Below are positions 11,601 to 22,176 of a DNA stretch of 64,000 nt, piece by piece. Position 1 is the stretch's first letter. Each line of letters opens with the position of its first letter. The stretch lies in NCBI GenBank assembly GCA_963966185.1, contig CAWZYM010000196.1:431001-495000 (forward strand), read 5' to 3'. The position numbers were made by a program, and so were the translations under genes. The DNA is from Rhabditoides inermis (lineage: Eukaryota > Nematoda > Chromadorea > Rhabditida > Rhabditidae). Under the pieces are notes generated by a model. The model was not told the origin of the DNA. It did not search any database and saw nothing but the letters and a program-made list of their open reading frames with translations.

Positions 11601-14600
11601 GTGATTATTGAAACGCGCGCTGAACACACACTTTTTGGCGGGAAAGTGATGAGCGCTGTGAGGGCAGCGGCGAGGTTGGGGCCACCCATTTGTCGAGTGA
11701 AATAAAATGCAGATTGATTACATGCAGATTGACTACGCGCTATTACCACACCGAAACCAATCCAATCATTCGTACATACATAACATACACTCCATCAAAC
11801 TCCACAAAGTACACAGTTACATTGATTCAAAAATCGATACTTTATTATGTAAGAGTGAATAGAATATGTTTTGGTTCTTCTAAATGTGCCATCTTCTCTC
11901 TGCCACGTGAAGGGAGGCACGAAGGTATGTAATCAAGCCATCTTGATTGGCAATACCAGCATGTTCAGCAAGGATGGAGAATAACCACACAATATATTTC
12001 ATCGAATACAACACGGGATGAATATGAAAACAGTAGACTCGACTCACGATGGTCTTGTTCGAAGCAGCCGGTCCACCTGCTCCCACTCCCTCCTTGTCGC
12101 CCTCGCGTTCTCCATCCATGAACACCTCCGCCCACGTCGAATTAGCGAAACCGAGCTACAATAATGTTTAAATACCCAATATAAAACAACTGCATAGTAC
12201 ATGAAGAATGCTACTCACTTGTTCCTGCGACGAACAACATGTCGCAGCGCCATGCTGTGCGACTCGCATTATCTAAACAAAGAATATAAGCGCATGAACA
12301 TATACAATAACATTTGCATTCGTATTTAAAAAGGCAGAACAATCGCGCGCAAGAACATATAACACAACTTTCAAAATTTTTGAATGGGGGACAATCAAGT
12401 TGTAGTGGCCAACACTTGACTGACTGTGAACCAAAATATTAACACAATATCATCGGTGACAAGAACACAATACCAAAAAAAACGCACGAAAACAACAAAA
12501 ATCAACGGAAAACAACAGAAAAAGCGAAAACATCTGATTAACTGACTGTTCAAGAAAAGTGGGAGGAGCCTGAACACTGGTGGGCGGAGCGGGTTATTCA
12601 AACAAAGTAAATGTACAATAAAAAAAATTGTTACACTATTCGGTCAACGGAAGCGTACAAATGAATTCAGACATGCAAGTTTTTGATAGCTGACGAGGAG
12701 TGTAGTAGGGGCCACACCCTCGGATTCGTACCAAAATGATAGGATACCTTAGTTAGGACCCTAGCCATCGAATTGTGGTGTCCGAATTTCCTAAACGAAC
12801 TATACGTTTCCGGTACGAAAACGTACAGAGCTCGTTTTTCGCGTTCCTCTCACCCTACGCGGCGGTCGAAGACCGAGCCGTTGTGGCCTAGTGGCGAAAG
12901 CGTCTGCCGGCCGAAATGACCCTCACGAGTTCGATTTCGCGCACATGCTTTTTGTTTTGTTCAACAATTTATAGACTTGTATTTTCAGACCATATCATCA
13001 TTTTCTCATGGTCCATGAAACAACTCTATCAAATAAGTTTTTTTTAATGAGACGGTCTTGTCGATCTCGATGTCAGCTGTCGATCGTCGTAGTGACGTAG
13101 TGCCATTTGCATTAGCTGTATGTAGCTCGCAACTGCACAGTCTTCTGTCAAAAAAGTCCCGAACGTCGTCAAGCTACTTCACACTGTCGTATGTATTTTG
13201 ATAGTGTGCGAATATTGTGTACGTAGAGTTGAAGGTTGTAATATTGCGCACGGTAGATCATCTCTGTTCCTGACAGCCGTCCTTCTTGAAAAGAAACCAT
13301 TGAGTCGGTCATGCCTTTCGTCAATTCTTTTCTTCACTAACCAGTGATTGAACAGCGAGACGATCAGCCAAATGAGTTGGCAAAACAAAAAGCATGTGCG
13401 CGGAATCGAACTTGTGAGGGTCATTTCGGCAGGCAGAAGCTTTCGCCACTAGGCCACAACGGATCGGTCTTCGACCGCCGCGTAGGGTGAGAGGAACGCG
13501 AAAAACGAGCCCTGTACGTTTTCGTACCGGAAACGTATAGTTCGTTTAGGAAATTCGGACACCACAATTCGATGGCTAGGGTCCTAACTAAGGTATCCTA
13601 TCATTTTGGTACGAATCCGAGGGTGTGGCCCCTACTACACTCCTCGTGAATAAAATTTCACTGACGTATTCGATTTTGAAACCAGCACTTTGGCCCCATC
13701 CCCCGACATTCTATTTTTCCTCGGAGTTCTTCTTTAAGACTATCCTCTTTAACTTACACGTGCGCCCTCCCCGCACTGTGTTACGGCTCGGAGCCGTGGG
13801 CTTACACGAGGCTCAGTCGCATCAAGAGCGCACACCGCACAAAGGATCGACAAATGCTGGGATACTTACTCCACCAGCAACCAAACGAGGGATTGTGCAG
13901 CGAGGATCCGAACTGGCTAATCCAACCCACACGGCGGAAGCAAACAAGGATAAGCCTGACACGATGCACTGACGGACGATGGACACTTGTGACTACCGAT
14001 TGGAAGCCGAGCAACGTCACAAAACCCGGACGGCCGACAACCTGCTGGGAAGATGTAGACCGCGATCATACCAAACAGTTCCATTAGCAGGAACGACTAC
14101 ATACAAGCAGTGGACATATGCAGCTCAATACCGTTCAGTGCGCAAAAGATGAGCTCAGCAATTGCAAGCTTAAAGGCTCAGGTGGTAAGATGCTAGGAGT
14201 CGAAACCACTTGATCCAAATTCGCGTTTTCTTTGTGATATCTCTATTGCGTGTTATTGATTAAAGGGAGTGTACCATCTGGTTTTCGAAGTTGAGTTAGC
14301 ATCAGAATATTGAAATATGTCATAAACAGCGTACTTTCTCATAGAAAAGTTATGCTCAAGTCGCCTTAAAGTTTGTTTAATTTTTGCTTGAATACGCTCT
14401 TTCTAGAGAAAAGTGTGCAGAAATGTACACAAACGTGCACAGTTGATGGTGGTTTCTCCAACTTCCCGCCATTTGCGGCATATGGTCCAATTAACAAAAG
14501 TATTTTTTTTCAAGTTTTTTTCACATTCCGATGCTAACTCTTCAAAACCAAACTTCGAAAACCAGAGGATACACTCCCTTTAAGGAACATTTTCAGGGTT

Positions 14601-17600
14601 CACCATTAATATAACAACGTTTAATATAACACGAAATGAGTATAAGAACTTGTTCTCGTACGTTTGTTCACTCGCCTTTTTAAATATATTGTTTCAAAAC
14701 ATGTATCTGCAATATCGATCAGCATGAGATGATTATTAAACAACAAATTGTCTACTGAAGAAAACACTTACAATAAACAGTGCTCTTGGTGCTGTGAACT
14801 GACTGATTCAGTTGTAGAATGCAAGAACGAGGCAGTATCAGTGCGAGACTTGTCGGATAGGAATGGATGGGGCACACACATACTCGATGCGACGACTGCG
14901 ATCTGGGCACCCAAGGATCGCGCGAGAATCAGCCATGACAGACTACTGGGATTGCTACAGGTGTGCATTACGAACAGAAGAAAAAACGGGAAGCACACAC
15001 TCGTTTTAGTATGTGTATGGACAGAACCGAACTGAATCACAATCTCTTGGAAGACTAATAGAAGATCTAGAACAACAAATCACGGTATCAATTTGAATCT
15101 ACTTGTTCATGATTGATCATTCAGCACTCGTCTCTCATTTCTCCGATTTTGTTTGGTTGCTTCGCTTGTGGCTGTGTAATCGCAGTTGTGATAGCAATGG
15201 TCATCCTTCGAAAGAGAAAACCCAAAACACTGGTATTTATACATAAAATTTATCTGTGCCATAGCTCACATTTGACCAACTCCTCAGAGTGAATCTCTCT
15301 ATTCGGGAAGATACCTTCACCTTTACCTTATTAATATTTATCATAACTTTTGTACAGGTTCCCAAATCATTTACTTTCATCACTAACGGACACGAACATA
15401 CAGTGGAAATACCAAGTATGATCGACGACTTGTTTACACAGATCAAATATGCCAAGGTTGTTTGTTTAGAAAACATGTTTCAATTATCGTGCATTTCAGA
15501 TTGGCCTGTTTGTGATGTATGGCATTCTAGCGATCGGAGTAACCATTAATATCATTATGTTTGCTGCTTTCCTCAGTTCTAACAAAACGATTTCTGAAAA
15601 GTTCGAAAGCAACATGAACACGGAATTGGATAGTATGTCAGGGCAATTAACGCGTGGAAATCCTTTTTAAGATGCTTACAATGAACTCAATGCATTCGCT
15701 TGTGCAATAAACAGATCTGTTGAAAATCCGAAAAATAACACGTTCAAGTTCACGAAGATGCTATTTAACCAACAGGTAACATATCACAGCTTGCGATGGA
15801 TTCTACATTTTGTTGTAGAAAAATATGATATCGATGAAATTATTCAATGATACACATCCAAAGACGTTGGCGGTATTATTATATTAATATTTTTTGTTTT
15901 GACGCAATCACGCAATGATTGTTTTCACATTTAGAATCAATTATCGACACACTTGAAATTACTCCCAGACGCAAGCCATGTGATAGGTCGATCGAAAGCC
16001 GCAAGAGTAAGTAAGCCTCTGTAAATAACTTTTTTCTTTGTATTTGCAGGATAGTATTGGAAACAGATATCCCACCTTGAATGCAACGTACCATTTATTT
16101 GTAAATTTTGATGCGATTAGAATTGGACAAAATAATGCGGTGAATAAAGAAAAAAATAAAGATTTTAAACGACAAGACGTCATATAATGACATGTTCAGA
16201 CAATAAACTCAAACAACATTCACTGGATACTGAGTTCAAAGACAACTGCGTTTCAAAGTATTCTCTCACAAAAAGAATTTCCTTTGAAAACCGACATATT
16301 TACAAGAAAGGTACTTTGAAACGGAGGATGGCCTATACTATACATGCTCCACAAAAAAATGTGATTGAATTTCAGATTCGCGACGAACTCACTTATTTTC
16401 GTTCTGAGATTAAAAGAATGAAAACTTACTCATTCCATGTATGTTTGTTTGATGAGATAGTGTAAAATAGATCGGAGTTTCAGTACAAGGTCAATAACTA
16501 CGATGCGAATGGTTTGGCCATATTCTATTTCGTGTGTATTCTTCTATCAGCTGGGACAAGCTGTGGGTTCTTCTTTGTCCCAGGTTACGTTGCACCTGTC
16601 GCAAAGTGTTCAATTACATTTTTTTTCAGCAAAATATGACGTTTTCCTCAAAGTATCGGTTGTCTTCTTTTTATTCATGATCATAACCTGCGTACCAATA
16701 CCGTGAGAAACAATTGCATTCAATTTGAGAACTACACATTAACGTCTTCCTGTTTAGATTATTGTTAAACTTTGCCAATTCTCGGCAGCTTGGATGTTCG
16801 TACTTTGAGCAAAAAATGAATCTGATATCAAACACTTTCTTCAAATTCAACAACGCTCTTCAACGAAACGCATTGTACACTCCGAATTTTTTTAGTAGTT
16901 TACCCATGTCTTTAGGAACTTGAAGTTGTGTGATGGAAAACAAATACTGTTTGACGAATACGTTTATCGCATCGTTGCCAAGGGTGTGTTTATGAGTTGA
17001 GCACAGCTTTAAAAAAAACTATGTCAGATATAACTAGTAAACTTTACAAAACTAATGGCTTCATACAAAACATGACAGTGGATTACGCTGTTAATATTTG
17101 GAAACAAGTTCAGGTGAGAAAAATACAGGCAAAGCGACAAAAACATGTTTTGAGGAGCTTGAAAGGCAGTACAAACTCTTTGACACAACACTTGAAAGTA
17201 TACTGAAACCGTGTGCGCCTATCCCCGGAGCATCTGATCAATTTTCCGGATATGTAGTTGTCAAGGAATGTCCATCAACTACATACGATTTCGGCATATT
17301 AAAAGATCACGGAGGAAGCATAATTAATTTCAAGGTTGAACAACAACGTTTTGAATGTATTATGATTGTTACATGACAAAACAGGATCATTTTTAGACCT
17401 TGTGGACAGGAGAAAGCGATAAAACGAAAATGAGAAATCTCAATGCTTTTGTTGGACTTTTGAATGCTTTGAATCAAACAATCCAAGACCCAGGGACAAA
17501 TCATCTATTGAAACCAGTTAACGACTTATTAAATCGTGCAACGCTCATGGTAAAACTAAATCATATGTTGCTTATGTATGACATACTACTTAGAAAGCGA

Positions 17601-19041
17601 TAAAGGACAAACTTCCGAGACAATGTAAATTGTCAACGGTGTATAGAAACATTGTGACAAGAGCGTGTGATCAAATCAAGCCATACTATCTGCTTGTTAA
17701 TAATCTTTGTGAGTTACATTACTAAAAAAGAAAACACTCTACTTATGTTAAGGTGTGCTGGCGTTTTCGTTTTGGATAATCGGAGCGGTCTTCGTTTTAC
17801 TAGCTTATTATCGACATTTGAATCCAATACTAAGCAAAAAACACAAAAAGAACTGGGTAGATATTTTTATACAAAATGAACAAAATTCGAGTTCTTCAGA
17901 TTGATTTTAACACCGATAACCACATGAAGTTTGTTAACAGTGTTGGGATATATCTCGTAAGACAAAACTTATAAGCCTGTTTTGTCATTAAATGTTTAGG
18001 ATTGCTTAGCGGTTGATCCGAGAGCCATTTATGAATCATTTGTGAATGGCAAAACAGAATCGGGAAGTTCAGTTCATCCAACATACGATTCAAAAATGAG
18101 TGACGTGAAGTCGAATGAGTCAAAATTGTCCAAGATAAGCGACGTGAATTCAAAGGAATCAAAAGTATCCATGTCGAAAACAAGCGATGCTAAGTCGAAT
18201 GAGTCAAAGCTGTCCATTTTGGATCAAGTGAAGACAAAATCACAAATGAGGTTTCGTTGTCACCGAATTCCATTATATAATTATCTCTTTCAGCGATGTT
18301 GGAATTGATTTCGTGAACGAAACAATGGTTGATTTGGGATGGTGCAACAACAAAAGGTTTAATGGCAATTGGGTGATTCCAACGGGAAACGCTCAAAAGT
18401 GAGTGTCTTGTTCTGGCTGATCGCTAGTTTTCCCAGGTACATCCTGACCGAATCTCCGTCTGCTGACACTGCAGTTGACTTCTGGCATGTTGTCTTCCGA
18501 TACAAATGCAAAGCCATCGTTATGCTCAATGAATTCATGCAAAAGGATAAGACAACTAACATGTTTTTCGAATACTGGAACAATAAAACGCCGCAGATGT
18601 TCCAGAACGATTACGTTACATATACGGTTCGAGTATAATTTGTTCGTTGTAGATCTGACATGTTCTAGGTGAAATGTATCGCTGTATCCCCACCAATTAT
18701 CGGAAACGTAAAACGCTACACTTTCTCCATCTTCAAGTATGATAATAACAGTTAATTTACCTCAGTTTGAATGTATTTCAGTGGATTGGGATACCATGAG
18801 GTTGAATTGCTGCACTACACTGGCTGGGAAGATTGTCTCGCCCCGATGGACCCGAAAGAGCTCGCGAAACTGATGTTGTTTCTATATGAAGACGTCGGAA
18901 CGCCGCAGCAACCAGTGATTGTCCACTGCGCTGATGGAATCAGCAAGAGCGCCGCTTTTGTCGGTAGGGTGGAAGACATTTCTTTATTTTCAACTATTCA
19001 GGCATTGATGTGCTGACATCAATTGTGGAGACCGATCCTTA
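11183..19041 (+). CDS. Five-TM receptor fused to tyrosine phosphatase, right copy A (interrupted by RTE)
   Basis: Signal-peptide-like exons are at 11183-11206 and 11291-11381; the link to the next exon is unresolved. From there all phases agree: 14781-14960, 15010-15084, 15125-15232, 15358-15456, 15500-15632, 15672-15775, 15819-15872, 15935-16006, 16050-16100, 16162-16178, 16235-16310, 16376-16438, 16484-16583, 16630-16702, 16758-16874, 16916-16948, 17002-17113, 17155-17334, 17397-17549, 17594-17708, 17753-17856, then phosphatase exons 18000-18250, 18294-18398, 18437-18626, 18669-18736, 18782-18963 and 19002-19041 (cut). Membrane segments are near 15125, 15500, 16484, 16630 and 17753, a prominin-like layout. 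N-glycosylation sequons (NRT, NKT, NRS, NNT, NAT, NMT, NQT) lie only in the predicted outer loops, and a lysine-rich stretch follows TM5. The phosphatase part has KYILTESP, DFW and IVML, WED in place of WPD, and HCADGISKSA, where lysine replaces the catalytic arginine. The tiny exon 16162-16178 is the weakest call. Confidence 0.7.
12046..12269 (-). other. Two exon-like blocks on the minus strand, unidentified
   Basis: Minus-strand exon-like blocks lie at about 12269-12215 and 12153-12046. They are separated by an intron with GTGAGT donor and TTGTAG acceptor, and the second block also ends at GTGAGT. Two frames stay open: one starts MRVAQHGAATCC and continues into a Gly/Glu-rich stretch; the other starts MALRHVVRRR and ends in WEQVDRLLRTRPS. 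I could not choose between them or find a following exon. The blocks lie inside the long first intron of receptor copy A. Confidence 0.3.
12877..12945 (+). pseudogene. tRNA-like sequence in left foldback arm
   Basis: A- and B-box consensus sequences lie about 33 nt apart in tRNA order, beginning GCCGTTGTGGCCTAGTGG. The anticodon stem and acceptor stem do not pair cleanly, so it is not called as a functional tRNA gene. Confidence 0.5.
13395..13463 (-). pseudogene. tRNA-like sequence in right foldback arm
   Basis: This is the inverted counterpart of the left tRNA-like segment. Its B-box AGTTCGATTCC is closer to the consensus than in the other arm. The anticodon arm again does not fold convincingly. 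Confidence 0.5.
13750..14165 (+). mobile_element. Decayed 3' fragment of an RTE-type retrotransposon
   Basis: Pieces of frame match the C-terminus of the intact element at 19042-22176: VLRLGAVGL, MLGYLLHQQ, EGLCSED, and CTDGRWT followed by TTDWKPSNVTKPGRPTT. Frameshifts and stops break it. It is 5'-truncated, in the opposite orientation to the intact copy, and lies in the first intron of receptor copy A. Confidence 0.85.
14261..14582. mobile_element. MITE copy 2 with complete terminal inverted repeats
   Basis: It starts TAAAGGGAGTGTACCATCTG and ends with the complementary CCAGAGGATACACTCCCTTT, so the terminal inverted repeats are about 33 bp. TA flanks both ends, as expected for a TA-targeting element. 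The body is about 90% identical to 8468-8786 by eye and non-coding. Confidence 0.9.
14986..18063. repeat. Right arm of large inverted repeat
   Basis: This is the partner of 1-3078 and contains most five-TM exons of receptor copy A. The similarity may extend beyond 18063, because the left arm is cut by the window edge. Confidence 0.95.
17001..19041 (+). repeat. Direct repeat unit A, 2041 bp
   Basis: Bases 17001-19041 recur at 22177-24217 with a constant offset of 5176. I saw no difference along the unit, including introns. The unit starts mid-exon at GCACAGCTTT and ends mid-exon at GATCCTTA. Confidence 0.97.
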
Positions 19042-22000
19042 CTTTACTTGAATACTTGAATGCTCCTTCAGCTTGCAAGCGCGGAGCCCATCTTTCGCCA
19101 CAGTGAACGGTCTCGAGCTGCAGTTGCCCACTGCTTGTAGTCGTTCCTGCGCCCATAGAACAGTTTTGTATTATTGCGGACAGAATCTGCCCAGCGGGTT
19201 GGCGGCCGTCCGGGTTCTCGAGTGACGTTGCGCGGCCTCCAATCGGTAGTCGCCCGTGTCCATCGCCCGTCCGTCCTCCTTTGTATGTGTCCGGCCCATC
19301 TATGTTTGCTGCGCGCCATGTAGGAGGTTGGGTTGGTCAACGCGGATCTTGCCCGCATGTCCTCGCTGCTCAGTCCCTCGTCTCGCTGCCGATAGAGTGA
19401 GTATCCCAGCATCTGTCGCTCCATTGCGCGGTGTGCGGTCTGGATGCGACCGAGCGTGGTGGTAGTGTAGGCCCACGTCTCCGAGCCGTAACACAGTGCG
19501 GGGAGTACGCACGTGTTGAAGAGGTTCGCTTTGAGGTGTTTGTCGTTCAGCGTGCCCAGTGTCTCCTTGATGTTGCCAAATGCCGCCCATCCTGCTCTCG
19601 TTCTCCTTGCCAGCTCCGAAGTGAGGGTGTTCTTTGCGTTTATGGCCCGTCCGAGGTAGATGTACTCCTCCACCTCTTCGATTGCCTGGCCGGAAAGATG
19701 GATAGTCCCAGCGGCAGCCTGCTCGTTTCGGATGAACTGCGTCTTGCCGATGTTGATGCGCAGCCCGGCCTTCTCGCTCTCCGTGTTCAGCTCGTTCAGC
19801 ATCCGTTCAGCATCTGCCGTGGTCTCGGTGATCAGCACAATGTCGTCAGCGAAGCGCAGATGGTTCAGCTTCTCTCCGTCCACACGAAGGCCGTAGTCAC
19901 TCCAGTCAAGTTGGCGGAAGACGACTTCCAGCGCAGCAGTGAAGAGCACCGGGGAGACAGTGTCTCCTTGCTTCACACCGCATCGCACAGGGATCTTCAG
20001 CTCGTTGGAGAAGAGCTTCAGAAGTAGCTGGTTGTTGTCGTAGCAGTCGGATAGCGCAGCCAGGTATCCCTCCTCGACGTTGAGCATCTCAAGAGCGCGT
20101 AGAAGGAATCCATGGTCGAGCCGGTCGAACGCCTTCTCGAAGTCGACAAAGGTGAGCACTAGCGGGGTCTTGTATTCGCGGGCTCTCTCCACGACCTGAG
20201 AGACGGTCTGGAGGTGATCGGCGCAGCAGTAGCCGCTCCGGAATCCGGCTTGTTCTCGTGGTTGTTCGTCTTCCAGAGTCCGTTTCAGCCTGTTCAACAA
20301 CACCTTGGAATAGGTTTTGTAGAGCAGGCTGAGTAGAGCGATCGGGCGCCAGTTGGAGAGCTTCTCACGGGGTCCTTTCTTCGGGAGTAGTACGAGCCGC
20401 GCCTCTCTCCAGCTGTCGGGGATGGGGGTCCCTTCCAGGTGAGTCGAGAACAGGCGTGCGAGGGCGCGGTGGAAGTTAGTTCCTCCCGCCTTCAGCAGAT
20501 CAGCCGTGATGTTGTCAGGTCCGGGGGCTCGCCCTTTCGGCATCTGGGAGAGGGCGTGTCGCACTTCAGATGGGAGTACGGGGGGCACGTTTCCAGGAGT
20601 GTAGACCTTCCTCGGGATGAGTAGTCGGTCAGCGTAGAGAGTACTGTAGAAGTCGACGGTGGCCTCCTCGATGGCAGGTCGCGCGGTGATCATCTGGTCG
20701 TTGATCAGCAATGCCTCCAGCAGGGATCGCTCGGTGGCGAGTCCTCTCTTCGCGATTTTGATGCTCCGACGATGCATAGCAGTGTCGCGGAGTATCTCCT
20801 CGCGGTACTTCGTCAGATCGTGTTTGAAGGCGGCGCGACACTGGCGGGAGATGATGACGAGTTCTAGCAGCCGACTCGGGTCTAGCGCGAGCTTCGCCCT
20901 TGTCTTCAGCAGGTCCCTCGTCCTCTCCGACAGTCTCCTTTCCATGTGGTTCGGCCCGGGAGCAGTTGCGACGGCGGCGGCCTCCTTGAGTGTGTTGAGC
21001 AGCTCCTCGTACGTCGGGTTTAGGCCAACGTGGTGTTCAATGTAGGCGTGCGCTGCATCAGGGGCAAATAGAGTTGCCGGGTGCCGGGTGCTGTGACGTA
21101 GAGGTCGTCGCGGGATACGTAGCCGAGCTCGAAGAAGTCTGTGGTCGCCTCCTATAGAGAAGGGGGCGACCACGTCGACATCGGCGAGTAGCAGGCGGTT
21201 GCTCGTCAGGAAGTGGTCGATCTCGTTGAGCGCTCGTCCGTTGGGCGATCTCCACGTCCACTTCCTCCGGCTCGGCTTTGAGAAAAAGCTGTTGCCGTGG
21301 AAGAGACGGATCTCCTCAATGAAGTCAGTGAGTCGATCGCCCTCCTCGTTCCGCTCTCCGTATCCGTTCGGCCCCACTCTGAACTCGCCATGCTTGCGAG
21401 TTCCGAGCTTGGCGTTGAAGTCGCCGCAGACGATCTTGTAGCGGGCCTTCTCCTCCTTGTATAGCTTCCGCAGGTCGCAGTAGAACTGCTCCTTCTCGTC
21501 TTCCGTCGCAGTGCTGGTCGGCGCGTAGCAGTTGAAGATTGCGACGCGCACGTCACCGAACATTAGTGAAAGGTGGGCCAGCCGACTCGATATTACTCTC
21601 ATCGACTGGATTGCGGACGTAGTTTTACCTGACACCGCAAACCCAACTCCTCCACTGCCGTTGCGGCAACGTGCTCCCATCACAACTTCCGTCCCGTCTC
21701 GTCTTCTCGTCCGCTTCTCTGTTGCCCTCTTCGTCTCCTGTAGGCATATGACGTCCCACTTGATCTTCTCCAGAGTGTCGAATAGCATCTCCTCCTTGGT
21801 AGCCTGGGACAGTCCTTGGCAGTTAAGTGTGCAAACATTGAAGTTCCTTTCCGGTTTTGTCGACCTCAGCTCCGGTGATTTCTCGCGCCCTGCCCTACCC
21901 GCTGGATCCCTCGTCGACGGAAGGGAGCGGTTGGGCGCCGGGAACTTGGGCGCATTGTGATTGCGACTGTCCATAGGGTACATCGAAAGATGTCTTTAGC

Positions 22001-22176
22001 CAAGGATATGACTGGTGGGTGGCTGGCCCTGCCAGAAAGGAGTCCGGCCTAGAGTCCGTCTTGTTTCCCGTGTTCAGTTCAGCCATCCGCGGAATGCGAA
22101 CGGCCTATCCAGCGGCACCAGCGTGGAGGCAAGGGAGACGACCATGCGGAAGTCGCCCAACGGGAGTCGCCGCCAC
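19042..22176 (-). mobile_element. Full-length RTE-clade non-LTR retrotransposon
   Basis: This is a 3.1-kb element on the minus strand with one long intact frame (19068-21983), a short 5' leader of about 190 bp and a very short 3' end carrying ACTTGAAT twice (19046-19061). A short tandem-repeat tail of this kind is usual for RTE elements. It is bounded exactly by the two copies of a 2041-bp gene segment and has cut a phosphatase exon. Confidence 0.93.
19068..21983 (-). CDS. RTE-type endonuclease/reverse transcriptase polyprotein
   Basis: A 971-residue intact frame encodes the single protein of an RTE element, which nicks target DNA and copies its RNA onto the break. An apurinic-type endonuclease occupies roughly residues 45-300: LNCQGL near 52, CLQETK near 80, GDFNAKLG near 190 and GGDHRLLRARLR near 280. 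The reverse transcriptase follows, with NWRPIALLSLLYK near 540, EQAGFRSGYCCADH near 580, FVDFEKAFDRLDH near 620, GVKQGDTVSP near 670 and the catalytic FADDIVL near 710. The C-terminal part ends with the WAGHIQRRTDGRW and GRPPTRW motifs characteristic of RTE-1/BovB-type proteins. The length agrees with the roughly 1000-residue family norm. No stop, frameshift or missing catalytic residue was seen, so the copy may be competent. Confidence 0.96.
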   Translation of the reverse strand: MYPMDSRNHNAPKFPAPNRSLPSTRDPAGRAGREKSPELRSTKPERNFNVCTLNCQGLSQATKEEMLFDTLEKIKWDVICLQETKRATEKRTRRRDGTEVVMGARCRNGSGGVGFAVSGKTTSAIQSMRVISSRLAHLSLMFGDVRVAIFNCYAPTSTATEDEKEQFYCDLRKLYKEEKARYKIVCGDFNAKLGTRKHGEFRVGPNGYGERNEEGDRLTDFIEEIRLFHGNSFFSKPSRRKWTWRSPNGRALNEIDHFLTSNRLLLADVDVVAPFSIGGDHRLLRARLRIPRRPLRHSTRHPATLFAPDAAHAYIEHHVGLNPTYEELLNTLKEAAAVATAPGPNHMERRLSERTRDLLKTRAKLALDPSRLLELVIISRQCRAAFKHDLTKYREEILRDTAMHRRSIKIAKRGLATERSLLEALLINDQMITARPAIEEATVDFYSTLYADRLLIPRKVYTPGNVPPVLPSEVRHALSQMPKGRAPGPDNITADLLKAGGTNFHRALARLFSTHLEGTPIPDSWREARLVLLPKKGPREKLSNWRPIALLSLLYKTYSKVLLNRLKRTLEDEQPREQAGFRSGYCCADHLQTVSQVVERAREYKTPLVLTFVDFEKAFDRLDHGFLLRALEMLNVEEGYLAALSDCYDNNQLLLKLFSNELKIPVRCGVKQGDTVSPVLFTAALEVVFRQLDWSDYGLRVDGEKLNHLRFADDIVLITETTADAERMLNELNTESEKAGLRINIGKTQFIRNEQAAAGTIHLSGQAIEEVEEYIYLGRAINAKNTLTSELARRTRAGWAAFGNIKETLGTLNDKHLKANLFNTCVLPALCYGSETWAYTTTTLGRIQTAHRAMERQMLGYSLYRQRDEGLSSEDMRARSALTNPTSYMARSKHRWAGHIQRRTDGRWTRATTDWRPRNVTREPGRPPTRWADSVRNNTKLFYGRRNDYKQWATAARDRSLWRKMGSALAS

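Larger units (their letters stand above)
12693..13647. mobile_element. Foldback element with tRNA-like arms, 955 bp
   Basis: Bases 12693-12959 are repeated in inverted orientation at 13381-13647 (267-bp arms, few mismatches) around a middle of about 420 bp. Each arm contains a tRNA-like segment. The A-box TGGCCTAGTGG is at 12884-12894 and, on the minus strand, at 13456-13446. The B-box-like AGTTCGATTTC is at 12928-12938 and AGTTCGATTCC at 13412-13402 on the minus strand. No open frame of note is present. It reads as a non-autonomous element carrying internal Pol III promoter sequences. Confidence 0.8.

Noticed and set aside
15668..15670. In-frame TAA inside a receptor exon, present in both inverted copies
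   Set aside because: It lies inside a 39-nt segment with a GTATGT donor and TTTTTAAG acceptor. Removing it restores the frame, so it is an intron rather than a nonsense mutation.
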